DNA of 8,510 nt from Alphaproteobacteria bacterium (GTDB taxonomy: Bacteria; Pseudomonadota; Alphaproteobacteria; Rickettsiales; JABSSG01). The first letter of the stretch is position 1. The number at the start of each line of letters is the position of its first letter. Below are positions 1 to 6,219 of the stretch, piece by piece. The notes beneath the pieces are model-generated. The model saw only the letters and a list, made by a program, of their open reading frames with translations, was not told the DNA's origin and made no database searches. Location: assembly GCA_022600235.1 (NCBI GenBank), contig JAHZKS010000016.1:1-8510 (forward strand), written 5' to 3'. Position numbers and translations under genes: made by a program.

Positions 1-361
1 TAGTATCAAAATCAGGTATAGTAGGTAGTAATTCTAGTTCGATATCAAAAGATAAAGGCTTTGTATCTTCAAATTCTAAATTCTCAATTTTTGGAGCGGT
101 AGAAAGGGAAAATTTATTTTTCTCAACCATCTCTTTTGTTGAAGATGTAATCAATGCATCTAAAACCTCTTTACGTAGAGAGTCTTTATGCTTTTGTTTT
201 ATTACAGAAGCGGGTACCTTACCATCTCTGAAACCAGCTATTTTTGCTGTTTTTGCTATTTCTACTGCTTTATCATCTATAGCAGATTGAACCTTGTCTT
301 GAGGTATAGTAACCTTAAATTTTCTTATTAAATCTTTATTTTCTAGTTCTTTTATTTGCAT
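1..361 (-). CDS. tig: Trigger factor, N-terminal part (runs off the left edge)
   Basis: This is the first 120 codons of a ribosome-associated chaperone and peptidyl-prolyl isomerase that binds nascent chains at the tunnel exit. The translation begins MQIKELENKDLIRKFKVTIP and carries GFRDGKVP at residues 43-50. That matches the ribosome-docking signature GFRxGKVP of trigger factor, here with Asp where Pro is usual. The following VIKQKHKDSLRKEVLDALI is also typical of the N-terminal domain. The PPIase and C-terminal domains lie outside the window. The ATG at 361 has only a weak GGA six bases upstream and begins 19 nt after the CCA end of tRNA-Leu. With no room for a separate promoter, the gene is probably cotranscribed with that tRNA. 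Confidence 0.93.
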   Translation of the reverse strand, partial: MQIKELENKDLIRKFKVTIPQDKVQSAIDDKAVEIAKTAKIAGFRDGKVPASVIKQKHKDSLRKEVLDALITSSTKEMVEKNKFSLSTAPKIENLEFEDTKPLSFDIELELLPTIPDFDT

Positions 362-380
362 TTTACATCCAATTATTTAT

Positions 381-465
381 TGGTGCGGGTGAAGGGACTT
401 GAACCCCCACAACTTGCGTTACAAGATCCTAAGTCTTGCGCGTCTACCAGTTCCGCCACACCCGC
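381..465 (-). tRNA. tRNA-Leu (anticodon UAG)
   Basis: On the minus strand the 7-bp acceptor stem GCGGGTG/CACCCGC closes perfectly, followed by an A discriminator and an encoded CCA (381-383). The anticodon stem CAAGA/TCTTG holds the loop CTTAGGA, giving anticodon TAG. The variable arm is a short class II arm (AAC, GCAA loop, GTT), as expected for leucine. The T arm is GGGGG-TTCAAGT-CCCTT with two G-U pairs. It is transcribed toward tig, 19 nt away, so tRNA processing probably frees the tig message. Confidence 0.97.
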
Positions 466-485
466 ACATGAAAACTGAGTTCTAT

Positions 486-514
486 AACATAGTGATATAT
501 TTAAGAAAAAACAA
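486..514 (-). promoter_or_regulatory. Putative sigma70 promoter for tRNA-Leu and tig
   Basis: On the minus strand, -35 TTGTTT (514-509) and -10 TATGTT (491-486) are 17 nt apart. The predicted start is about 13 nt before tRNA-Leu. The boxes are only moderate matches. However, the -35 is preceded by TACCGC, exactly as at the better promoter upstream of the gene at 543-1124, which supports the call. Confidence 0.45.
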
Positions 515-542
515 GCGGTACATGAAGTTTTTGCACATAAAA

Positions 543-1124
543 TCAAGAAAAATCATCAGTAACTTCTCCAGGAAGGTACTCCACATTAGCATCACTTGTG
601 TTATGATCTGAGGTTTGATATTGTGTGAATGTGCTTTCTATAGCATCAATTACTACAAAAACTAATCCTGAATACGCTCCTTGTTCTGCATTTTGTTTTG
701 TCATGCCACAAAGAAGTGATGTTCCTAATTCTGCGCCAAATATTCCTAATGATATCTGAGGCCTGTCTAGATAATTATAAACAAATGTATATCCACAAGA
801 CATGAATATAGAAGGAAGAAGGCTAGGTGCTTCACCTTTTAAATAAGCAGCTGAAAATGCATAAGTTATCCCACCAGCTAATCCTGAATCTATATTTATT
901 AATGCAGTTGTTGAGTAGTTGTCATATGGGCTGGAAAAATAGGTGCTTATTTCTTTTTTTGTAATACAGCTCAAGAAATATCCAGCTGAAACTACTGATG
1001 TCATAGTTCTTAATTTTTGAGGATAATATTTATAAGCAAATATAGTAGTTCCAGGAGCTACTATAACACTGGTTTCATAAGCGCATTGTTGAATAATACC
1101 TATCTGTGTATTAATAAACGACAT
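543..1124 (-). CDS. Hypothetical multi-pass membrane-like protein
   Basis: This is a 193-residue protein I do not recognise. The start is fixed by an ATG at 1124 placed about 22 nt after the predicted transcription start. The stop is TGA. Several hydrophobic, Gly/Ala/Ser-rich stretches alternate with polar turns, at roughly residues 18-31, 41-54, 81-95, 102-119, 124-141 and 149-162. They suggest a small integral membrane protein with weakly hydrophobic helices. The last 30 residues are acidic and polar, a likely soluble tail. There is no signal peptide, cofactor motif or catalytic signature. It is transcribed divergently from coq7 and ends about 30 nt before the tRNA-Leu promoter. The lack of a visible family and the strong promoter suggest a lineage-specific gene. 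The coding call is fairly secure, the function unknown. Confidence 0.72.
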   Translation of the reverse strand: MSFINTQIGIIQQCAYETSVIVAPGTTIFAYKYYPQKLRTMTSVVSAGYFLSCITKKEISTYFSSPYDNYSTTALINIDSGLAGGITYAFSAAYLKGEAPSLLPSIFMSCGYTFVYNYLDRPQISLGIFGAELGTSLLCGMTKQNAEQGAYSGLVFVVIDAIESTFTQYQTSDHNTSDANVEYLPGEVTDDFS

Positions 1125-1152
1125 AAATTACTTCTATTTTGTTCGGCCGCGG

Positions 1153-1181
1153 ATTATACTGGAAGGTGAATGGTTATTCAA
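1153..1181 (-). promoter_or_regulatory. Sigma70 promoter for the 543-1124 gene, GC-only discriminator
   Basis: On the minus strand, -35 TTGAAT (1181-1176) and a perfect -10 TATAAT (1158-1153) are separated by 17 nt. Immediately after the -10 comes CCGCGGCCG (1152-1144), an all-GC discriminator in an AT-rich genome. Such discriminators are typical of promoters repressed by ppGpp and DksA. TACCGC directly precedes the -35 and is shared with the tRNA-Leu promoter. Confidence 0.7.
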
Positions 1182-1209
1182 GCGGTAATAGAGTTAATAT
1201 AAAGACTTC

Positions 1210-1734
1210 ATGGCAAATAATAGAGAAAAGTGTAAGATAAATGAGATGATACGTATTGACCATGCTGGTGAGTATGCGGCAAAACGTATCTATGAAGGGC
1301 AATTAGATTATATCAAAGACAAGGATTCAAAAGAAAAAATCCAAGAGATGGCTAAAGGTGAAGAAAAGCATCTGGCCTATTTTGAGGAACAGCTTCGTGC
1401 AAGAAAAGCACGTCCTACACTTTTATTCCCGCTTGTGGATAAGCTTGCGTATTCAGTAGGGGCTGTTACAGCTATGATGGGTAAAGAATCTGCTATGGTA
1501 TGCACGTCTGCTGTAGAAGATGTAATCGCAGAGCATTACTCTAAACAGATTGAAGGTCTAGACGATAAAAATTCTGACCTTAGAGATAATATAAGAGAAT
1601 TTCGTGAGGAAGAGCTAGAGCATAAGCATATTGCAGAAGAATATGAGTTGAGAAGGGCGCCTGGCCATAAGGTGCTTAATGGTATAATTAAAGGTGGATG
1701 CAAAGTTGCAATAAAATTAGTGAAATATTTATAA
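1210..1734 (+). CDS. coq7: Demethoxyubiquinone hydroxylase Coq7 (5-demethoxyubiquinol 5-hydroxylase)
   Basis: This is a diiron membrane-associated monooxygenase that adds the C5 hydroxyl (from O2) in the penultimate step of ubiquinone biosynthesis, ahead of the final O-methylation by UbiG. The 174-residue length is normal for the short bacterial form. The ferritin-like metal ligands are all visible: E21 in DHAGEY, E51 and H54 in GEEKH, E103 and H109 in VEDVIAEHY, and E135 and H138 in EELEH. The DHAGEYAAKRIYEGQL block (residues 17-32) is near-diagnostic. The central segment (about residues 69-90) is the amphipathic membrane-binding region. The ATG at 1210 has only a weak AAAG upstream, but the next in-frame ATG (residue 13) would sit just ahead of the first ligand. 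It converges on the downstream gene with 13 nt between their stops. Aerobic respiration with ubiquinone is implied. Confidence 0.95.
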   Translation: MANNREKCKINEMIRIDHAGEYAAKRIYEGQLDYIKDKDSKEKIQEMAKGEEKHLAYFEEQLRARKARPTLLFPLVDKLAYSVGAVTAMMGKESAMVCTSAVEDVIAEHYSKQIEGLDDKNSDLRDNIREFREEELEHKHIAEEYELRRAPGHKVLNGIIKGGCKVAIKLVKYL

Positions 1735-1747
1735 TATTTATTACTAA

Positions 1748-2980
1748 CTATTCTATCTTATTGTTAAGCATTTCATATGCAGCCCCAGTATCCCAAGCGA
1801 AATTAGAGATGTCGATATCCTCTTTTTGATGTTTATTTGGAATGATGTGGTGAGAATGGTGCTCTTCTAAATTTATTTTTCTTAGTAAAGAATATGCATA
1901 ATTACCTAACAGACACATTCTGTTAGCAAACTGGTATTTATTTTCTTTAATGTCCCAGTCTTCGTTCCAATATGAACATACTGAATCAGATATTTCTTTA
2001 TATTCTGATATTCTTATCTCTAATTCTTCTTTATTTTTTATATCTTCACATATTTTATCCATTCTATTAAAAGTCTTTTCTGGAATTTCTAATTTTCCAG
2101 ATTTTATGTCTTCAAAATATGTGTGGCAGAAAGTCTTGAAATAAAAATACAGATTAGATATTCCAAATATTTTACAATAATCATCATAATTTATTTTAAC
2201 TAAATTATGATCATTCAGTATTTCTTTGATTTTATTTCTGCATTGGTCGCCATGATAACTCATTGAGGGATTATTTGGCTTTGCATAGCAGTTTTCTACT
2301 ATGCTAGATTGTTTTGTTATGTTGTCTATGCCTAAAGACCATGAGTAGGAGTTATTCTTATCTGCGAATTGTATTGTTTCTCCACCAACATCATTTACAG
2401 CAAAACAGTCAAAACTCTGTTTTTTATTTATAGTAAGCCATGCAAATCTACCTTCTTCTTTTCCAGTAATTGTTTTTATTTTATTTAGAATAATATTTTT
2501 ACATTTCTCTTTGTTTTGGCATAGAGGTTTTAGCTTGGAGAATAAAGTAGATATATTATCATAAAATCTTTGTTGATTATCTTGTGATACTTTATTTCGC
2601 ATACCTCCTGTAGCAAGTAACCCCCAATAGAATTTTGTGCAAGAAGATTTTTTTATATGATTTAGTATGGTTTTGTTCAGCAATACATTGTTAAAATATT
2701 GTTCAGCAGTTTTATTTTGTATAGAGTTTGCATAATCATCTGCTCTCTCTCCTAATAGAGTATATTCTGCATCACTATCAATGTTATTCTTTGTTAGGTA
2801 AAGAGAGTCATTCTTGTTTCGTTGAACTAAAAATGAGAAAAAGGAAGTTTTGCTGCTGCTAGCTTCAGAAATAATTATACATGAGCCTTCTTCTATAAAT
2901 TCTGTTGTTGGTTTAGTTGGAATATACTACATAGCTAGTATTAAAGATCCTAAAAATAGAATAAATATTATTTTCTTCAT
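1748..2980 (-). pseudogene. Secreted HNH/EndoVII-toxin-like protein, interrupted by an in-frame TAG at codon 18
   Basis: An ATG at 2980 opens MKKIIFILFLGSLILAM, a typical Sec signal peptide or N-terminal anchor. The next codon (2929-2927) is TAG. The same frame then stays open for 392 codons, to a TAG at 1748. The segment between the TAG and the first possible restart (TTG at 2683, codon 100) reads as ordinary protein and has no ATG, GTG or TTG. The intact protein would therefore be 410 residues, not the 311 predicted from the TTG. The middle is Lys/Asn/Glu-rich and unfamiliar, with a scattering of cysteines. Near the C-terminus EEHHSHHIIPNKH (residues 372-384) followed by DISNF (N393) resembles the SHH/AHH-type HNH/EndoVII nuclease toxins. 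The protein ends 17 residues after N393, so a full nuclease fold is uncertain. It could be a recent nonsense pseudogene, an amber-readthrough gene or a sequencing error. The promoter and Shine-Dalgarno are weak. It converges on coq7. Confidence 0.65.
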
Positions 2981-3116
2981 ATTGGTTTTGCCAGTTTTAG
3001 TAGAATATAAATGTAAGTATAATATGATTTTGATTTTGCTATTGGAAAAATATAATAAATATTATTTCTTGTGAGTGTGGTGTTGTGATATGTTGCAAAA
3101 AAATATAGTTCAATGC

Positions 3117-3144
3117 TTGAAAAATAAAAACTATAGATTATTAT
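3117..3144 (+). promoter_or_regulatory. Putative promoter for tRNA-Gly
   Basis: A -35 box TTGAAA (3117-3122), preceded by GC, and a -10 box TATTAT (3139-3144) are spaced 16 nt. The predicted start is about 39 nt upstream of the tRNA. The rest of 2981-3189 is AT-rich, with no coding sign; it separates this tRNA from the divergent interrupted gene. Confidence 0.42.
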
Positions 3145-3189
3145 GCCTATATCAATTTCGTCTTTATCGAGTGTGCATGAAGATAAATT

Positions 3190-3264
3190 GCGGGTGTAGC
3201 TCAGAGGTAGAGCGTTACCTTGCCAAGGTAAATGTCGTGGGTTCAATTCCCATCACCCGCTCCA
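3190..3264 (+). tRNA. tRNA-Gly (anticodon GCC)
   Basis: The acceptor stem GCGGGTG pairs with CACCCGC, followed by a T discriminator and an encoded CCA (3262-3264). The D arm is GCTC-AGAGGTA-GAGC. The anticodon stem TTACC/GGTAA with loop TTGCCAA gives GCC. The T arm is GTGGG-TTCAATT-CCCAT. A T-rich stretch follows at 3265-3280, but no convincing terminator hairpin. Confidence 0.97.
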
Positions 3265-3355
3265 TTCTTTTTATTATTTGTTATTCAGAATTACTTTATA
3301 GCTCCAGGTTTCTTAACATCCAAAACCATCTGGCATTGTGCCAACTTCCTATCTA

Positions 3356-4666
3356 TTAGAGAAACTTAATATGATTTCGAAGTTTTAATATACCCATCAT
3401 GTTGAGTAATACTAATAGACCACCAGACAAACTCATTATCATTATTAAGTTTATTTGATCTGTGAAGTAGGTGGAGATAAATGCAATTAATGCATATGCA
3501 ATATATATATATTTACCCCATTTCTTGCTGAGGAATCCAGCGCTTTTTATACCCACGGTAAAATATGCAATGATAGTAGTGTAACCAGCCAGGAAGAATA
3601 TTATGCTCAATATTACATCTGTATATGGGAAGTAGTCAGAGATAGCTTTTAATATTACTTCTGAAGGTTCTTTAAAAGACGCATCTGTCCATATTCCTGT
3701 AACCAGTACAACTAGGATGCTTAGAGTGCATATAAAAGTATCTGTTAGCTGTCCAAATATAGCTAGTTTTGCTTGTAGTTCTGGATGTTTTGTTTTTGTT
3801 TCGCTTTGTATAATAGAATCATATCCGATAGCAATATCCCCTGAATATACTGCTCTTGCTACTCCATAGTGAATTGCCATTATCATAGAGCTTCCAGCAA
3901 ATCCTGCGACAGGTGCATAGCCTGTGAATGCTCCAGTTATTACATCATACATTACTGTTGGTAAGGCTGTATAATTATAAGATATAATCCATAAACACAT
4001 GCATGCATAAAGAATCATAAAAGGAGGCATTAGCACAGATGAATAATTTGCTAGTCGGTGCACTCCACCCAGAGCTGTGTAAAATACTAAAATCAATAAT
4101 GCAGCTAAAACAAGTATCGGGTTAAGGTCAAATGTAGAAGATACTGTGTAACTGATAATTTTGAATTGAGATATCTCCACCCCATATATACACATCAAAA
4201 GTGCTGATAATATAGGAATGATTTTTCCTCCAAATGCTTTCTGCAGGTAGAACATAGGTCCTCCATCATATCCTCGTTTGCCATTTGGCACTCTATATTT
4301 TACTCCTAAGTAAATTTCAGAATATTTAATTAGCATTCCAGAAAGGGCGGCTATCCACATCCAGAATAAAGCTCCTGGGCCTCCAAGGGTTACAGCAGTG
4401 ATTACTATCACTATATTTCCAAGTCCTATCATGCCACCAACGGATGCAAAATATAGTTTAAATGGGTTTATTCCATGGTCCTCTTTGTTTTTTTTGACTC
4501 CATGTAGGTCTTTAAAAATGCTTTTGAAGTTATATAATACCTTAAATTGAAAACCTTTTGATCTAATGGTGAGATATATACCTGGTAAAATAACAAGATA
4601 AACACCTAGGTAAGACCAAAAAAAGTCATCTATTTTAGTTAGGAAAGAGAGAAATGTTTCAAGCAT
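3356..4666 (-). CDS. Alanine/glycine:cation symporter family (AGCS) transporter
   Basis: This inner-membrane Na+- or H+-coupled importer probably takes up small neutral amino acids such as alanine or glycine. The 436 residues form about 10-11 hydrophobic segments. Family marks are GLGNI (81-85), GGPGALFWMW (95-104), GYDGGPMFYL (132-141) and GGVHRLANYSSVLMPPF (200-216). Two regions differ from common AGCS members. GLGNI replaces the usual GTGNI. ARAVYSGDIAIGYDSIIQ (270-287) stands where others have RGxFSNEAGxGSAP. This suggests a divergent subfamily, perhaps the type I associate with chlamydiae and other intracellular bacteria, so the substrate should be left open. The ATG at 4666 lacks a good Shine-Dalgarno. 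It begins 47 nt after the esterase gene in the same direction, so the two are probably cotranscribed. For an intracellular bacterium it would be a host amino acid scavenger. Confidence 0.9.
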   Translation of the reverse strand: MLETFLSFLTKIDDFFWSYLGVYLVILPGIYLTIRSKGFQFKVLYNFKSIFKDLHGVKKNKEDHGINPFKLYFASVGGMIGLGNIVIVITAVTLGGPGALFWMWIAALSGMLIKYSEIYLGVKYRVPNGKRGYDGGPMFYLQKAFGGKIIPILSALLMCIYGVEISQFKIISYTVSSTFDLNPILVLAALLILVFYTALGGVHRLANYSSVLMPPFMILYACMCLWIISYNYTALPTVMYDVITGAFTGYAPVAGFAGSSMIMAIHYGVARAVYSGDIAIGYDSIIQSETKTKHPELQAKLAIFGQLTDTFICTLSILVVLVTGIWTDASFKEPSEVILKAISDYFPYTDVILSIIFFLAGYTTIIAYFTVGIKSAGFLSKKWGKYIYIAYALIAFISTYFTDQINLIMIMSLSGGLLVLLNMMGILKLRNHIKFL

Positions 4667-4713
4667 TTTTTAGTATCTTAAAGGTGCAAAGTTAGATTAT
4701 TTATAAATAGCTG

Positions 4714-5364
4714 TCAAGCGCCTAGCTTGCTTTTAAGGCGGTTTACTGCTAACTCAAATCCTTCCTGCCCTATTGAGTGTGCTAAGTTTGGATATCCATG
4801 CTTTTCTACTTCAACATCATTAGCTTTTAATGCATCATATGCGTCATGCATCATTTGTATAGGCAAGATATCGTCTTCTTCTCCGTGAATTAGTACAACA
4901 GGAGGTTTAGATTTTATTTCTTTTTTAAGTAGTTGAGGGCCAAATAAAGCACCAGAAAAACCTACTATAAGAGCTGCTGGTTTTTTTCTCCTCAGTAAAG
5001 AGTGTAGAGATACTATCGTACCTTGAGAGAAACCAACCAAAGCTAGATCTGCTTCTGTTAGTCCAAACCTTTCTAGTTGGTAGTCTATAAATTCATTTAC
5101 AGTTTTTTCTACTTCATTTAACTGAGACACCAATTCTTCTTCAGTAACATTTTGTATGCTCTCTATCCATTTATATCCAGCCATTCCAGGGTAGTATGGA
5201 TGAGGGGCATTTGGAGCTATAAAGTAAGTGTCTGGAATAAAGCGGTTTAGCATACCAGCAACATCAATTAAGTTGTTGCCATCTGCTCCCAATCCGTGAA
5301 GCAATATTATTAATTTTTTTGGTTTTCTACCACTTCGTGGCTTTAACTCTGGTCCTGTTAGCAT
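4714..5364 (-). CDS. Carboxylesterase/phospholipase, alpha/beta-hydrolase (YpfH/Est family)
   Basis: This is a cytoplasmic serine hydrolase of the carboxylesterase/acyl-protein thioesterase-like family. Likely substrates are short-chain or lysophospholipid esters. At 216 residues it has the family's usual length. The oxyanion segment LLHGLGADG is at residues 21-29. The nucleophile elbow GFSQGT gives S113. HGEEDDILP (160-168) gives the acid D164, and NLAHSIG gives H196. APNAPHPYYPGMAGYKWIE near residues 50-68 is the characteristic cap-side block. There is no signal peptide or membrane segment. The ATG at 5364 is close to the conserved start of the family but has no clear Shine-Dalgarno. It heads the minus-strand pair with the AGCS transporter. 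No functional link between the two is evident beyond likely cotranscription. Confidence 0.92.
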   Translation of the reverse strand: MLTGPELKPRSGRKPKKLIILLHGLGADGNNLIDVAGMLNRFIPDTYFIAPNAPHPYYPGMAGYKWIESIQNVTEEELVSQLNEVEKTVNEFIDYQLERFGLTEADLALVGFSQGTIVSLHSLLRRKKPAALIVGFSGALFGPQLLKKEIKSKPPVVLIHGEEDDILPIQMMHDAYDALKANDVEVEKHGYPNLAHSIGQEGFELAVNRLKSKLGA

Positions 5365-5399
5365 AGTTTATATTTCTAAGAATTGGTTACAGTGTAATT

Positions 5400-5440
5400 T
5401 GTACATATGCCATGATAAGCATCTGTTGTAATTATGTACA
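5400..5440. repeat. Inverted repeat between the divergent esterase and lipase-cassette genes
   Basis: TGTACATA (5400-5407) and TATGTACA (5433-5440) are perfect 8-bp complements separated by 25 nt. A smaller ATGC...GCAT pair (5407-5410 and 5419-5422) lies inside. It sits just upstream of the esterase gene and could be an operator or a chance AT-rich dyad. There is no T tract to make it a terminator. Confidence 0.3.
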
Positions 5441-5499
5441 TTAAATTGTTTATAAAAATATAGTAGTGCTTGCTAATTTTATAAATTTAATTGAATACA

Positions 5500-5512
5500 C
5501 TGCAACTTGCAG
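5500..5512. promoter_or_regulatory. 13-bp palindrome, candidate operator or activator site
   Basis: CTGCAACTTGCAG is a perfect 6-bp dyad around a single central base. It ends 10 nt before the -35 box of the cassette promoter, where a dimeric activator typically binds. It has more GC than its surroundings. No regulator gene is in the window. Confidence 0.42.
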
Positions 5513-5522
5513 AAAGATATAC

Positions 5523-5551
5523 TTGACATTATATACTATAAGTTGTAATAT
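5523..5551 (+). promoter_or_regulatory. Near-consensus sigma70 promoter of the lipase cassette
   Basis: A perfect -35 TTGACA (5523-5528) and -10 TAATAT (5546-5551) are spaced exactly 17 nt. Transcription should begin near 5558, leaving a leader of about 20 nt that contains the Shine-Dalgarno. This is the strongest promoter in the window. Confidence 0.8.
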
Positions 5552-5565
5552 GCAGGTGTGTTATT

Positions 5566-5580
5566 AGGAGGGAGGGGGTG
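5566..5580 (+). promoter_or_regulatory. Full Shine-Dalgarno deciding a GTG start
   Basis: AGGAGG (5566-5571) lies six bases before GTG (5578-5580). The next methionine in the frame is residue 67, inside the first membrane segment, so this GTG is the start. Confidence 0.85.
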
Positions 5581-6168
5581 AACAAGATTGTAACAGACGA
5601 ATTTTTTCAAAGTGTGGGCAATCCGATTGTTAAGTTAAAACTGAACCCAGAAGGTGGTTATGCTCTGCATCATGTTGAAAGTTTTGACTTTGCTCCATAT
5701 GAATTCGAGTCTGTAGATAGAGCAGGGGTGTATAAGTTAGTGTCATCTACGTCTGCGATTTTATCTTTCCTTTTTATGAGCTGCAATTTCTGTAGAACAC
5801 ATTCTACTCAGAACGTCATCGCTAGCTTTTTTAAAATATTCTTAGTTACGAGCTTTACTGGGGCTTTAATCTTTGAATTCTTTGGTGACTCCAATTCCTA
5901 CGACTACGAATTGCTTAATACTGAGATTAACCAGGCTAATGATTATTTGCACTCGAAATTTCCTTGTATTGTGGGGTGGAGTAGTAAGTTTGAGTATGAT
6001 CCTGCAAAAAATATAATAGACCATATATGCGTATCTCCTCACAGGATGGAGCTTTCTGCTGAGATGCGGAATAGGTTTGACGCGTTGCAATATATAGAAA
6101 AATTAAGACATGAAGGTATAGAAGTTATTTCTGAACTACCTGGTGATATTCATCATGATGAGATGTAG
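5578..6168 (+). CDS. Hypothetical two-transmembrane protein, first gene of the lipase cassette
   Basis: This 196-residue protein belongs to no family I recognise. A polar N-terminal part of about 50 residues is followed by two hydrophobic segments (about 54-71 and 80-102). They are separated by a short CNFCRTHSTQ turn. A soluble C-terminal part of about 93 residues (104-196) ends in an acidic, His-containing tail. It is therefore predicted to be a membrane hairpin with both termini on the same side. No signal peptide or catalytic motif is seen. The GTG start has a full AGGAGG and a near-consensus promoter, suggesting high expression. The next gene begins 51 nt later on the same strand. The cassette context allows a role as an immunity-like membrane protein or as a docking partner of the lipase, but nothing in the sequence decides this. 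Confidence 0.78.
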   Translation: MNKIVTDEFFQSVGNPIVKLKLNPEGGYALHHVESFDFAPYEFESVDRAGVYKLVSSTSAILSFLFMSCNFCRTHSTQNVIASFFKIFLVTSFTGALIFEFFGDSNSYDYELLNTEINQANDYLHSKFPCIVGWSSKFEYDPAKNIIDHICVSPHRMELSAEMRNRFDALQYIEKLRHEGIEVISELPGDIHHDEM

Positions 6169-6219
6169 TCGATATATAATTTAGTTTATAAGAGTTTTTT
6201 AACTAAGAAAGAGGAGAGT

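Noticed and set aside
399..611. Plus-strand open frame of 70 codons
   Set aside because: It runs across tRNA-Leu in antisense and through its promoter; the composition is not protein-like.
1748..2683. A 311-codon gene starting at TTG 2683 as the true gene
   Set aside because: The TTG has no Shine-Dalgarno. The same frame continues 81 codons upstream as normal-looking protein to a TAG preceded by an in-frame signal peptide, so the TTG is only the first possible restart.
3331..3343. TGGCA-TTG-TGCCA hairpin between tRNA-Gly and the transporter stop, as a terminator
   Set aside because: The stem is only 5 bp and no T tract follows on either strand.
2850..3359. Short plus- and minus-strand frames around tRNA-Gly
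   Set aside because: They overlap the tRNA or the interrupted gene, have no ribosome site, and translate to low-complexity AT-rich peptides.
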